A stretch of DNA of 64,000 bases from Methanomassiliicoccales archaeon (GTDB lineage Archaea; Thermoplasmatota; Thermoplasmata; Methanomassiliicoccales; UBA472), in contig JAPKYK010000006.1 of NCBI GenBank assembly GCA_026394395.1, positions 91,894 through 155,893 of the forward strand. The letters are read 5' to 3'. Below are positions 1-7,687 of this stretch, piece after piece (position 1 is the stretch's first letter; every line of letters begins with the position of its first letter). A program made the translations under genes and the position numbers. The notes below the pieces were generated by a model. The model saw only the letters and a list, made by a program, of their open reading frames with translations, was not told the origin of the DNA and searched no databases.

Positions 1-1005
1 GAAGACCTTGACCGTGTCCCCTTTTCGCTCGAACTTCGGCGGCTTCTTCAGGTCGAAGGTCTTGAAATTGGTGGGATGCATGACCTGCACCTCGCGGTCC
101 GTCTCGTTGACTATGACCGCCTCCAGCAGGTCCTCCTTCCGGCCGACCACTTTGGCCGAGATCATGTCGCTGTTGCTGACCGTCACCGATTGCGCGGTCT
201 TCAGGTTGGTGAGCTTGGTGGAGCTGGACCTCAGAGCACCGACCAGGAACATCTTGTTCTCGTACTGCACGATGTCCCCGAAGCGGTACGCCGGCAGGCG
301 AACCAGGAAGGTCACCCGGTACATGTCCTTGCCCTGCTTCTGGGTGACCAGCTTGGCCGTCTCCTTGACCTCGGCCGCGTACTGGTCGGCGAGCTCGCGG
401 GCTATGTGGCGGCCGACCACGGATGAGGATAGGATGACGTCTATCCCGCCCTCCTTGGTGGTGAGCCTGTTCACCTTAGAGATGAAGAGCTCGCGGTTGT
501 CCTTGGTGTGCTCCTCCATCATCTTGTATATGCGCTCCAGTATCTCCTCGCGGAGGTCCTCGGGCATCTTGCGGTCGCGGGTGCGCACCTGTAGCGTCCC
601 CTCGTAGTAATTGCCCATCATCTTGTTGCATCTTGGGCAGGAGGTGTTCTTGAAGCGGACGATGGTGCTGCGAGCCTCGTTGACCTCCAGTCCTTCCACG
701 GTCAGCCCGAAGGTCATCCCCACGTCGTAGTTGGCCTCGTCGATCTTCTCGGCGTGCACGCTGACGTTCTGCACCTTCGTTTCCTTGTTCACCTGGGCGG
801 CGACCTCGGTTGCTTTTTCGGCAGCCTCCTCCCGCCTCTCGATGTCGAGCCATTTGCCGTTGATTAGGTAGTCGTCGCAGTGGCCGCACTGGAAAAGATC
901 CACGTGGTCCGGCAGGGCGGTGTAGACCTTGCCCTCCAAGAAGCATTTCTCGCACAGAGATTTGTAGGTCGGGCCATCGGCCCCGCATTTGACGCAGAAG
1001 GACAT
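1..1005 (-). CDS. NMD3-family ribosomal export/quality-control protein (3' end cut by window)
   Basis: Archaeal NMD3 homologue. In eukaryotes NMD3 is the 60S export adaptor; in archaea it is thought to act in large-subunit maturation. The visible 335 codons start MSFCVKCG and carry the N-terminal zinc-binding cysteines expected of the family: C4-x2-C7, C18-x2-C21, C40-x2-C43 and C123-x2-C126. A mixed alpha/beta body follows, and the frame stays open to base 1, so the C-terminus is missing. The ATG lies 1 nt past the stop of the upstream DUF424 gene. The gene therefore looks like the last member of an mcm-DUF424-nmd3 transcription unit, a layout that would couple replication and ribosome genes. 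The family call rests on the cysteine pattern and overall sequence. Confidence 0.88.
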   Translation of the reverse strand, partial: MSFCVKCGADGPTYKSLCEKCFLEGKVYTALPDHVDLFQCGHCDDYLINGKWLDIERREEAAEKATEVAAQVNKETKVQNVSVHAEKIDEANYDVGMTFGLTVEGLEVNEARSTIVRFKNTSCPRCNKMMGNYYEGTLQVRTRDRKMPEDLREEILERIYKMMEEHTKDNRELFISKVNRLTTKEGGIDVILSSSVVGRHIARELADQYAAEVKETAKLVTQKQGKDMYRVTFLVRLPAYRFGDIVQYENKMFLVGALRSSSTKLTNLKTAQSVTVSNSDMISAKVVGRKEDLLEAVIVNETDREVQVMHPTNFKTFDLKKPPKFERKGDTVKVF

Positions 1006-1006
1006 G

Positions 1007-1306
1007 TCAGTACCTTACCATCTGGGCGTGGGGCACGCCCTCAATCGATATTACGCAATCCATATCAATAAACCCATGCTCGGCGGCGATGCGGCAGACC
1101 TCCTGGCCCACCAAGTTGGCCATGGTGGCGGCCGAGAGCCGGTTCAGGAGCATAGCCTCGTCGCCCCCGTCCCCGCCGTAGAACTCCTCGCTGACCTCCA
1201 GGCGCAGCTGGCCTTCCTTGAGCTTCTTGCCTAGGAGGACCTCGTCGCAGGCGGCGATGAGTATGTCGCTGCCGCGCCTGTGCACCTTCACCCGGATCTT
1301 GGTCAT
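1007..1306 (-). CDS. DUF424 family protein
   Basis: Small archaeal protein of about 99 residues with the DUF424 pattern: a start of the type MTKIRVKVHRRG, a central ACDEVLLGK segment, SEEFYGG, an ANLVGQ helix and a C-terminal GVPHAQMVR. The function is unknown. The family is widespread in archaea and often lies near translation genes, consistent here with NMD3 directly downstream. The chosen start matches the family N-terminus. An in-frame ATG 24 nt upstream (1330), preceded by an AAAGGT-like sequence, is a real alternative and would add eight residues. The gene sits 37 nt after the mcm stop codon. Confidence 0.85.
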   Translation of the reverse strand: MTKIRVKVHRRGSDILIAACDEVLLGKKLKEGQLRLEVSEEFYGGDGGDEAMLLNRLSAATMANLVGQEVCRIAAEHGFIDMDCVISIEGVPHAQMVRY

Positions 1307-1343
1307 CGCAGGGGAGTCATGGGCCGGCATGATAAACCTTTGC

Positions 1344-4300
1344 TCAGTCGCTGGTGATGAGCTTGTAGTGTCCGGCCTGCACCTCAAAGATGTCCCCGGC
1401 CTGCTTCAGCTTCCGCAGCACTTCCTTGAGCTCCACCTCGGACAGGTTGCGCTCGCTCGCCTTCTGTATCAGGGTCAGCTCGGATATGCCGGAGCGGGGG
1501 TCGGAGTTGTCGTGTATGAGCTGCCGCACCAGGGCGATGCGGTTCCTCTCGTTGCGCGTGGTCCCGGTCATCAGCTTGTCCACATCGATGGTGCCCTCGT
1601 CCGAGGCCATCTTCTTCAGGTAGTGCTCCACGATCTTTATGGCGCGGTCCGCGTCCTCTTTGGCGACGATCTGAGAGAGGCGTATGCGCGCGGACGCCTC
1701 GGACAAACGGATGAAGGCCTCCAGTTGCCTGGCGGTGATGGGGACCGACGACCCCTGCTTCTCCCCCAGCTTGCGTATGGAGAGGTATTTGTCGATTATC
1801 AGCTGCCTGGCTTCGTCGCTCAGCACCGGGGTGTACCGTTTGGCGTGCGCCACGTACTTGCGCATGAACTCCCGGTCGAAAATGGGCTTGAGGACGTCGG
1901 TCTCCTCCATGATGCGATTGTAATCGATGCCTTTGATCGTTTCCGGGTTCGGTACGTTGCGCAGCTCGCCGCGCACGTGCCCTTTCAGGATATGCTCGGC
2001 GATCTTCTGGTCCCGGGCGGCGTTGGGCTTGTCCGTCAGAGCGAATATCAGGTCGAAACGGGAGAGCAGCGCGGGGGGCATGTTGATCTGCGACGCTAAC
2101 GGCTCCGTGTCGTCGAAGCGCCCGAACTTGGGGTTGGCCGCGCCCAGCATGGAACAGCGGCACTGTAGGGAGGCGGTGATGCCGGCCTTGGCCACGCTGA
2201 CCCGCTGGGACTCCATGGCCTCGTGCATGGAGGAGCGGTCCTGCTCGGTCATCTTATCTAGCTCGTCGATGGCCGCTAGCCCTTTGTCGGCAAGCACCAG
2301 CGCCCCGGCCTCGAGGGTCCAGCGCCCGTCGCCGAACTCGTCCTTCACCGCGGCGGCGGTGTTGTGCACCAGAAATCCGTTGCCGATGAAGCTGTGAGCC
2401 CCTTCGACCGTAAGATCGTACACGTGCGGCGGCAGGTCCTCGTGCAGTTCCTTGACCCCTTTCACCTTGCTCGCGCGAACGTCCCCGGAACCAGAGCCAG
2501 ATGGGGCCATGAGCAGCTTGTCGTCCGCTCTAATGTCGGACGCCCGCACCCACTTCGATTCCGCCTCGGACATGCCTCTTAGCATGGTCTCAGGGGTGAC
2601 GACGATGCGCTCACCAGACGCCACTTCGAGTTCCACAAGAAATGAAGGGGTTCGCAATCGGAACAGCGCCGAGACCGGTCGGACGTCTGTATGACGGTCG
2701 TCCTTGACCGACAGCGCTCCGTTGATCCTCGCCTCCTGCCTCCATACCCCGGGCTCGATCTCCCGGGGCGCCTTCATGCGGGACTCCACGAACTCGCCTA
2801 TAGGCTGCTTCTTCCCGTTCACCTCGATGAGGGTGTCCGGGGCGACGCACAGACCGGCCGCGGAGGAGCTCTTGCCGGAGGCGTAGATGCCGCGGGGAGC
2901 CATCTCCGACATGTAGCGCAGGATCTGGCTGTTGTGGGAGATGATCCCGTTGGCCACGAAGATGTGGGTCGTATCGACCTCGATGTCGTAGACGAAGCGC
3001 TCCTCGGCCTTGACCTCCTCCTTCTTGACCACCTGGTCCCAGCCGATGCCCCGGTTGTAGCCGCAATGGTTGCCTTCCGGCACCTCATCGATGGCCACGG
3101 CAATGCAGTTGCCCTCGATTATCTTGCTGGCCGCGCGCTGCGCCAGGAAATAGGCGTTCTGCACGAACAGCGGGTGCGTCGACGTCATCGTCAGCGTGCG
3201 CCCGGACTCGGTGGTGAACTTGAGAAGACGGCGCGGCGAGTCGCGCCTCCAGACGCGCATCGCCCTTCCTTTTTCCAGGTAGCCCCGGTGGGTGAAGGTC
3301 ATGACCTCGAAGTCGGCGTCGGCGTACTCGCCGTCGTCCACCTCCTTGACCTCGCCCTTGGACATCCAGCCGTCCACCAGCTCTTTTATGTTGGCCTCGG
3401 AGCTGTCGCCCATGAGCACCCGGGCATCGCCGGTCACGCACTTGGCCACCCCGGGATCGCCGACCAGCAGGATGTGTATGTCCCCCCTGATCTTGGTGCC
3501 GTCCTCCAGGTGCTTGGCCGTGCCGCCGAACAGCTGCAGGGCGATGGCCTCCTTGACCTCGTCGTAACCATGGATGGCTGGGGCGATGGAGCCGACGATC
3601 TTGCGGAAGACCTCCGGGTCGCTGGCCTCCTTCTTTATCCGCTCCTCGTCCTCCTCGGAGATCTGCACCTCCTCGTACTCGTGCTGCTCGAACTCCATGG
3701 AGAGCACGTCCAGGTCGATGTCGAAGAGCGTGGACTTGATCTGCTTGTCCTTTTGACGGCTGCGCAGGACGCCGTTGAGCACCACCCGGTCGCCCGGCGC
3801 GATTATCCCTGCCAGGTCGTCCTCGAGGTAGGCCGTCAGCCGTTCAGGCTGGGCCCCGCCGCGCAGCCCTTCCGGGGACTCCTGCATCTCCACCTTCTGC
3901 GTGTCGACGTAGATGGATTCCTCGGCCTGCAGCACGAACTTGGTGCTTCCGGCGGTCCGCCCGCAGCCCTCCTGTTCCTTGTAGCATTCCATGGGCTCAC
4001 GGAAGAACAGGCCGTCCTGCGGTTCCACGATCCGGGCGGGGCAGCGCATGCACTTGAAGACGCCCAATATCAGGCGCGGTCGCACCTCCGTGGCCTTGCG
4101 CACCAGTCCCTCCACGGACAGTAATTTGCCGAGATGCTCGCTGCGCAGATGGCGGATCTCGATGCGGCTGTCGCGCGGCAGGTCCTTGATGCGCAGGTGG
4201 ATGTCTATACTGGCCTTGCTGGGGCTCATCAGGCGCTTGACCACCCCCTCCCCTTTCTCGAGGGAGCGGTCTGGGTGGAGCAGGATGAAGGAGGCGAAGT

Positions 4301-4463
4301 CCGGGTCGAAGCGGTCGATGTCCGAATAAGTGACGGTCAAGCTCCTCAGCCCAGGATACCTGTCGGTGAGCTCGAGCAGCTTGAGGCGGTTCTCCTCTGC
4401 CTCTAGGAACTCTTCCCAACGCGCGACCAGGTCCTCATCAGTGTAGTCGATAGGCAAAACCAT
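1344..4463 (-). CDS. mcm: MCM replicative helicase with two inteins
   Basis: Replicative 3'-5' DNA helicase that forms the hexameric ring at the archaeal fork. The precursor is about 1039 residues; removing the two inteins leaves about 706, a normal MCM length. In order it shows an N-terminal domain with four zinc-binding cysteines (about C138, C141, C160, C167), then the AAA+ module: Walker A GDPGVAK interrupted by intein 1, the helix-2-insert region SSAAGL interrupted by intein 2, Walker B with DE near 733, sensor-1 AANP, an arginine finger in LLSRFD, and a C-terminal winged helix. The ATG at 4463 has GGAGTG directly upstream; a GTG one codon earlier is possible. Host activity depends on both inteins splicing. 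It heads the unit with DUF424 and nmd3. Confidence 0.97.
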   Translation of the reverse strand: MVLPIDYTDEDLVARWEEFLEAEENRLKLLELTDRYPGLRSLTVTYSDIDRFDPDFASFILLHPDRSLEKGEGVVKRLMSPSKASIDIHLRIKDLPRDSRIEIRHLRSEHLGKLLSVEGLVRKATEVRPRLILGVFKCMRCPARIVEPQDGLFFREPMECYKEQEGCGRTAGSTKFVLQAEESIYVDTQKVEMQESPEGLRGGAQPERLTAYLEDDLAGIIAPGDRVVLNGVLRSRQKDKQIKSTLFDIDLDVLSMEFEQHEYEEVQISEEDEERIKKEASDPEVFRKIVGSIAPAIHGYDEVKEAIALQLFGGTAKHLEDGTKIRGDIHILLVGDPGVAKCVTGDARVLMGDSSEANIKELVDGWMSKGEVKEVDDGEYADADFEVMTFTHRGYLEKGRAMRVWRRDSPRRLLKFTTESGRTLTMTSTHPLFVQNAYFLAQRAASKIIEGNCIAVAIDEVPEGNHCGYNRGIGWDQVVKKEEVKAEERFVYDIEVDTTHIFVANGIISHNSQILRYMSEMAPRGIYASGKSSSAAGLCVAPDTLIEVNGKKQPIGEFVESRMKAPREIEPGVWRQEARINGALSVKDDRHTDVRPVSALFRLRTPSFLVELEVASGERIVVTPETMLRGMSEAESKWVRASDIRADDKLLMAPSGSGSGDVRASKVKGVKELHEDLPPHVYDLTVEGAHSFIGNGFLVHNTAAAVKDEFGDGRWTLEAGALVLADKGLAAIDELDKMTEQDRSSMHEAMESQRVSVAKAGITASLQCRCSMLGAANPKFGRFDDTEPLASQINMPPALLSRFDLIFALTDKPNAARDQKIAEHILKGHVRGELRNVPNPETIKGIDYNRIMEETDVLKPIFDREFMRKYVAHAKRYTPVLSDEARQLIIDKYLSIRKLGEKQGSSVPITARQLEAFIRLSEASARIRLSQIVAKEDADRAIKIVEHYLKKMASDEGTIDVDKLMTGTTRNERNRIALVRQLIHDNSDPRSGISELTLIQKASERNLSEVELKEVLRKLKQAGDIFEVQAGHYKLITSD
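2361..2849 (-). other. Mini-intein 2 in MCM, block B histidine absent
   Basis: A second intein of 163 residues inserted between SSAAGL and TAA, another known MCM site. It starts CVAPDTLIEV and ends GNGFLVHN with Thr at extein +1. The block B position reads TPETM, so the usual TxxH histidine is replaced by Thr. Splicing may need a compensating residue; a Thermococcus MCM intein lacking this His is known to be active. No endonuclease is present. Only 27 extein residues separate it from intein 1. Confidence 0.93.
2931..3440 (-). other. Mini-intein 1 in MCM Walker A
   Basis: A 170-residue intein inserted between GDPGVAK and SQ of the Walker A motif, a known MCM/CDC21 insertion site. It begins with Cys (CVTGDARVLM, block A), has a block B TSTHP with the conserved Thr and His, and ends with a block F/G pattern and the terminal GIISHN followed by Ser in the extein. 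The 170 residues leave no room for a LAGLIDADG homing endonuclease, so this is a mini-intein. All residues needed for canonical splicing (Cys1, block B His, penultimate His, terminal Asn, +1 Ser) are visible. Confidence 0.95.
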
Positions 4464-4493
4464 CACTCCGTGGTTCGAAGGCGTTTCGTTCGT

Positions 4494-4506
4494 TAGCGTA
4501 ACGCTA
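4494..4506. promoter_or_regulatory. Inverted repeat in the mcm leader/promoter
   Basis: A perfect dyad TAGCGT-A-ACGCTA sits 31-43 nt upstream of the mcm ATG. It is a candidate operator or leader hairpin for mcm; no known binding protein can be assigned. A weak AT-rich TATA-like stretch lies about 30 nt further upstream on the minus strand. Confidence 0.35.
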
Positions 4507-4544
4507 GGGAACTAAGGGTATCCCGTACAGGGAGATTTATCTTT

Positions 4545-5090
4545 TTACCCTTTGGGGCCTTCCTCGACGTCCTCCGGCTCCGGCCTTTCGCAATAGTCCC
4601 ATTGGATGTCCACGACCTCCTGGCTGGTCTCGACCGACGAGTAGCGCTCCAACGGCTCGTGGTTCAGCACGAAGAACTGCTCCCCCCAGTTGAACTTGGA
4701 CATGACGGAACGGGCCTGCTCCTTCTCCCCCAGGATGTAGAGGGTGGCGGCCACGGCCTCGGCGCTGGTGAGGCGCATGGGCTTCCCCCAGTTGACCGGA
4801 TTCGCCGCTAACAGGTACGGCAGCGCCCGGTGCGCGGCGTCCTTTCGTACCTTCGGGAAGCCGTCGATGTTCTCCCAGGAGAGGTCCATGACCAGGATGC
4901 CGTGCGCCTTGGCGCTTTCCAGGTCCTCGCGGGAGACCGCCTTGGGGGCGAAGGGGTCCAGGACGATCACGCCGTACGGTACCGAACGGAGATTGGGGAG
5001 ATCTTCCACCAAATGGAACTTGACCATCTTCCGCGAGGTGCACTTTTTGGGGTCGCAGTCCCGCTCGTCGTAGACGTAGAGATTGATCAT
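4545..5090 (-). CDS. tsr3: Tsr3-like 16S rRNA aminocarboxypropyltransferase
   Basis: SAM-dependent enzyme of the Tsr3/DUF367 family. The yeast member adds the 3-amino-3-carboxypropyl group to a hypermodified uridine of small-subunit rRNA, and the archaeal members are expected to make acp on 16S rRNA. The 181-residue product starts MINLYVYDERDCDPKKCTSRKM, which is the family signature. It then shows GVIVLDPFAPKAVSRED, the DLSWENI segment, LPYLLAANPVNWGKP and LTSAEAVAATLYILG. The ATG overlaps the stop of the upstream phosphatase-like gene (ATGA), which fixes this start over an in-frame ATG 30 nt earlier. The C-terminal tail is acidic and variable. Confidence 0.93.
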   Translation of the reverse strand: MINLYVYDERDCDPKKCTSRKMVKFHLVEDLPNLRSVPYGVIVLDPFAPKAVSREDLESAKAHGILVMDLSWENIDGFPKVRKDAAHRALPYLLAANPVNWGKPMRLTSAEAVAATLYILGEKEQARSVMSKFNWGEQFFVLNHEPLERYSSVETSQEVVDIQWDYCERPEPEDVEEGPKG

Positions 5091-5533
5091 GCCCCGGGTC
5101 CGAAATTGTTGTCGATCCACTTGAACAGGTCGTCCCTGGTCTGCCGGTAGACGGCCATCAGCTCTTCATCAGTACCCTTAGCTTTGCATGGGTCCTTGAA
5201 GCCCTTGTGGATGTAGTCCTTTCCCTTCAGGAAGTGCGGGCACTCGTCCTCGGCCTCGTCGCACAGGGTGACGATGCAATCGAACTCCTTGCCGTAGAAC
5301 TCCTCCACGCTCTTGGAGCGGTGCTCGGAGATGTCGATGCCCACATCCTTCATGACCGCGATGGCCTTGCGGCTGACCCGTTCCGGATACAGACCGGCGC
5401 TGCTGGCCTGGTACATGTCGCCCATGCGCGCGTTGACGTACCCCTCGGCCATCTGCGAGCGCGAGGCGTTCCCGATGCAGATGAACAATATGGTGCGCTT
5501 GACCGCCGCGTCCCTAAACCTTCTCCTGCCCAT
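5087..5533 (-). CDS. Arsenate reductase / low-molecular-weight phosphatase family
   Basis: Cytosolic protein of 148 residues with the LMW-PTP P-loop CIGNASRS (catalytic Cys19) and the DPC general-acid loop near residue 113. Two more cysteines, Cys91 and Cys98, sit in the spacing of the redox relay of thioredoxin-linked ArsC, so arsenate reduction is more likely than plain tyrosine phosphatase activity. No ars regulator or efflux pump is adjacent. The gene lies between a zinc-ribbon membrane protein, which it overlaps by 20 nt, and tsr3, with which it shares ATGA. AAGGAG lies about 10 nt upstream of the ATG. The physiological substrate is uncertain. Confidence 0.85.
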   Translation of the reverse strand: MGRRRFRDAAVKRTILFICIGNASRSQMAEGYVNARMGDMYQASSAGLYPERVSRKAIAVMKDVGIDISEHRSKSVEEFYGKEFDCIVTLCDEAEDECPHFLKGKDYIHKGFKDPCKAKGTDEELMAVYRQTRDDLFKWIDNNFGPGA

Positions 5534-5837
5534 GTGATCGTGACTCCTTGGCCTTGGTAATGGCCCCGCAGTGGGGGCAGCGGGAGATGGCCCAGCTCCC
5601 GGTGTGGTCCCACCCGTGCTTGGACGCCAGGACGCCGGCTACGCCCATCTTGTAAACGCCGTGGCATTTCTGGCACTGATATTCGTATCCGCTCATCATC
5701 GACGATGTCAGCAATATCATGCCCACGGCCAACAGCAGCAGCCAGAGCGGCCACAGGTCGTTGACGAAGAGACCGATTATCGCTACCACTGCCAACAGCC
5801 CTCCGGCAATCGCACGGGGATCGACCTTCTTCAGCAT
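5514..5837 (-). CDS. Two-TM protein with C-terminal zinc ribbon
   Basis: A 107-residue protein of unrecognised family. Two hydrophobic helices span about residues 11-25 and 28-46. A predicted cytosolic domain follows, with two CxxC knuckles (C55/C58 and C87/C90) that probably bind one zinc ion. It is first in the operon with the ArsC-like and Tsr3 genes. A TATA-like element on the minus strand (near 5931-5939) would give a leader of roughly 65 nt. The function is unknown; the domain layout resembles small archaeal zinc-ribbon membrane proteins with no assigned role. Confidence 0.8.
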   Translation of the reverse strand: MLKKVDPRAIAGGLLAVVAIIGLFVNDLWPLWLLLLAVGMILLTSSMMSGYEYQCQKCHGVYKMGVAGVLASKHGWDHTGSWAISRCPHCGAITKAKESRSHGQEKV

Positions 5838-5930
5838 GAGGTGACACCTGGTATCGGTGTCGGTGATGGCCCGTTTCCGGGCTTTGACGGGACACCTGTT
5901 AACTCTCTCTGCCCCGGATATCTCCTTCCG

Positions 5931-5939
5931 TAATATAAG
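5931..5939 (-). promoter_or_regulatory. Probable TATA box of the zinc-ribbon/arsC-like/tsr3 operon
   Basis: CTTATATTA read on the minus strand, in an otherwise GC-rich gap, about 95 nt upstream of the first gene of the operon. The rest of the 273-nt divergent gap holds no ORF or RNA signature that I can see. Confidence 0.45.
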
Positions 5940-6066
5940 ACAGGGCGCAAGTTCTTTGCACCGTTGATAACGGCATAGTTTTATGTCCGGGAGGCGTGAT
6001 GCGTTCTCGCCACGATGATGATAAACCCAGCTCTGACCAGTGATGAGAGACGGGCGAGCTGAGTGG

Positions 6067-6102
6067 CTAAATTATATTTTTCGGCGCAAGAATAAAATAT
6101 CC
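6067..6102 (+). promoter_or_regulatory. Probable promoter of the RDD gene
   Basis: Two overlapping AT-rich TATA candidates (AAATTATATTTTT and AATAAAATATCC) lie 10-45 nt upstream of the RDD gene. This fits a leaderless or very short-leader transcript. Which of the two is used decides between the starts at 6111 and 6132. Confidence 0.5.
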
Positions 6103-6110
6103 AGTTCCGA

Positions 6111-6563
6111 ATGTTGATTACGGGATGGGAGATGCCGACCGGATACGACCTGATAGAGCACAATCATGATTTCCGGATACACCTGCTGAAGAGGCTGGCC
6201 GCTGCGCTCATCGATGCGGCGGTGGTGTTCCTTCCGGTCACCTTGATCATATATGTGGCCGGGCTGGAACCGAAGGAGCTTTTGGCCGGGGTGTTCTCGG
6301 GGTTCGGCTGGTTCATCTACGCGGCGATATCGGAGTCCCTGACCGGGACCTCCCTGGGGAAGAAGGTGCTTGGTTTCGTCGTGGTCTCCAAGGACGGGCC
6401 GATGACCTTCTCCAAGGGGATAGTCCGGAGCGTCCCGAAGATGTTCTGGTTCATCTTTCTGCCCGTGGACGTCCTGGTCGGCCTGAGTCGGGATGACGAC
6501 CCTAGGCAGAGATGGGTGGACGGCGTTTCCGCCACGGCCGTGATAAAAATAGAAGGGAAGTAA
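6111..6563 (+). CDS. RDD family membrane protein
   Basis: A 150-residue integral membrane protein of the RDD family (PF06271). It has the first-helix motif RLAAALIDAAVV with the family Arg and Asp, a second hydrophobic segment around residues 60-75, the SLTGTSLGKKVLG loop typical of the family, and a third helix near 108-122 followed by DDDPRQRWVDGVSAT. RDD proteins have been linked to ion exchange in some bacteria, but no function can be assigned here. The gene is monocistronic and converges on a pilin gene. An in-frame ATG at 6132 next to GGGAG is an alternative start. Confidence 0.87.
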   Translation: MLITGWEMPTGYDLIEHNHDFRIHLLKRLAAALIDAAVVFLPVTLIIYVAGLEPKELLAGVFSGFGWFIYAAISESLTGTSLGKKVLGFVVVSKDGPMTFSKGIVRSVPKMFWFIFLPVDVLVGLSRDDDPRQRWVDGVSATAVIKIEGK

Positions 6564-6584
6564 GTTTCAGAGGACGCGAATTGT

Positions 6585-7010
6585 TCAGATCTCACCCTCG
6601 GCTATAACCTGGCTGGTGTCGCCGGAGGTCCATATTATCTTGATTGTCGAGGTGGTTAAGGCGCTGTTCTCGAAGTAGTCCCCAGGCCCGATCTTGCCGT
6701 CTCCACCGTTATCGACAAATGTGATCGTGCCTGCGATGGTGCCGTTAACGAGATCCATCTTAGTGCCATCGTCAATCGTGACCTGCAGGATGCCGTCATC
6801 AATGTCATAAGATTTACTTATGCTAAGAATCAGTCTGTTTTCGTCGGCATTAAGACTAGCCTGAGGCGGATTTTGGTCTTGGTCCGGTCCTATTATTCCC
6901 ATGACCAATACGTACAACACAGCGGCCAGGACCACGGTGATAGCGACCATCAGGATGGTGGCGATGACCGGGGAAACTGCGTTGTTGTTCTTTCTCCAAA
7001 CTGCTTTCAT
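6585..7010 (-). CDS. Archaeal type IV pilin (paralogue 1)
   Basis: Secreted pilin subunit of 141 residues. It has a class III (prepilin) leader MKAVWRKNNNA, then the hydrophobic assembly helix VSPVIATILMVAITVVLAAV that marks the archaeal pilin N-terminal domain (PF07790). Prepilin peptidase cleavage is expected after Ala11. The C-terminal domain is beta-rich with an acidic DNGGDGKIGPGDYF segment that may bind calcium, and it ends WTSGDTSQVIAEGEI. It is a tandem paralogue of the next gene and shares a conserved leader hairpin with it. No pilus ATPase or platform protein is in the window, so assembly proteins are encoded elsewhere. Confidence 0.92.
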   Translation of the reverse strand: MKAVWRKNNNAVSPVIATILMVAITVVLAAVLYVLVMGIIGPDQDQNPPQASLNADENRLILSISKSYDIDDGILQVTIDDGTKMDLVNGTIAGTITFVDNGGDGKIGPGDYFENSALTTSTIKIIWTSGDTSQVIAEGEI

Positions 7011-7019
7011 GGTTAAGTC

Positions 7020-7043
7020 ACCTAGTAGGTTGCCCCACCAGAC
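7020..7043 (-). promoter_or_regulatory. Leader hairpin with GNRA loop upstream of pilin 1
   Basis: In the mRNA sense, GUCUGGUGGG-GCAA-CCUACUAGGU folds into a 10-bp stem (four G-U wobbles) closed by a GCAA (GNRA) tetraloop. The 3' arm contains the AGG of the AGGUGA Shine-Dalgarno, and the arm ends 9 nt before the ATG. The same structure with compensating changes precedes pilin 2. An AT-rich TATA candidate lies just upstream (about 7055-7070). Confidence 0.65.
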
Positions 7044-7198
7044 TATAATTATGCTCTATAAAATAAATATTTACGCTTTCAATAATCAAGAAAACACTGT
7101 TAAGATTTATTGATTAATAGCCAATCATTCGCCATTACAAACTGAGTACAATGTGGTGTAATCATGAAATGCAGGACGATGCTATCGTAATATTAAAT

Positions 7199-7206
7199 AA
7201 AAAAAA
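7199..7206 (-). terminator. Oligo-U terminator after pilin 2
   Basis: An A8 run on the plus strand gives a U8 run in the pilin 2 transcript about 28 nt after its stop codon. This is the form of a typical archaeal intrinsic terminator. The rest of the 223-nt gap between the pilin genes is AT-rich and holds the promoter of pilin 1. Confidence 0.55.
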
Positions 7207-7233
7207 TGGAAAGAGGTTTGCTGGAATAATTGT

Positions 7234-7677
7234 TTAGATTGATCCAGTGGCAATTACCTGGCTAGTGTCACCGGAGGTCCAGACCAGCTGTATTTGCATG
7301 GCTGTCGAGGCGGTGTTTGTGAAATAATCACCGGTGTCAATCTTTTCGTCAAGGCCTGCATCAACTAAAGATACCAAACTACCTGCTGGGGTGAAGCTTC
7401 CGGACGCGAGAGAGCCTATTGTAACTTTAGTCGTGTTGGTGCCCAATATTACGGCCAATACACCCTCAGACGGAGCATAAGCCTTGCTTAAGCTAATCAC
7501 CAGTTTGTCTCCGCTGACGGTTAGGCTAGCAGAGGGAGCGCTAGAAGATCCACTGCCTCCAAAGCCCATGACCATTACATATAGCACAGCAGCCAGAACC
7601 ACGGTAATAGCGACCATCAGGATGGTGGCGATGACCGGGGAAACGGCCTTGTTGTTCTTTTTCCACATTTTCTTCAT
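7234..7677 (-). CDS. Archaeal type IV pilin (paralogue 2)
   Basis: A 147-residue pilin with a class III leader MKKMWKKNNKA followed by the same VSPVIATILMVAITVVLAAVL helix as paralogue 1. The ectodomain is more Ser/Gly/Ala-rich, starting with a GFGGSGSSSAPSAS linker, but the strand order and the WTSGDTSQVIATGSI C-terminus match paralogue 1 closely. The N-terminal coding DNA is also nearly identical, pointing to a fairly recent duplication. Two subunits may form a heteropolymer or be expressed alternatively. Cleavage is expected after Ala11. The gene has its own promoter (TTATTTATTTT on the minus strand) and a leader hairpin. Confidence 0.92.
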   Translation of the reverse strand: MKKMWKKNNKAVSPVIATILMVAITVVLAAVLYVMVMGFGGSGSSSAPSASLTVSGDKLVISLSKAYAPSEGVLAVILGTNTTKVTIGSLASGSFTPAGSLVSLVDAGLDEKIDTGDYFTNTASTAMQIQLVWTSGDTSQVIATGSI

Positions 7678-7687
7678 TTGTTCTGTC

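Noticed and set aside
2361..3440. Homing endonuclease domain in the MCM inteins
   Set aside because: The inteins are only 163 and 170 residues long, with no LAGLIDADG-type helices between blocks B and F.
2691..4124. Long plus-strand ORF of 477 codons
   Set aside because: It lies fully antisense to mcm, and its translation is low-complexity Leu/Val/Asp/His. It is a shadow of the GC-rich reading frame.
4467..4500. GTGGTTCGAAGG as a tRNA T-loop motif
   Set aside because: No acceptor stem, anticodon or D-loop fits around it. No tRNA was found in any intergenic gap.
6900..7670. Shared sequence between the two pilin genes as a repeat element or CRISPR-like array
   Set aside because: The identity is confined to the coding region for the pilin N-terminal helix plus the leader hairpin, so gene duplication explains it. 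No CRISPR array was seen anywhere in the window.
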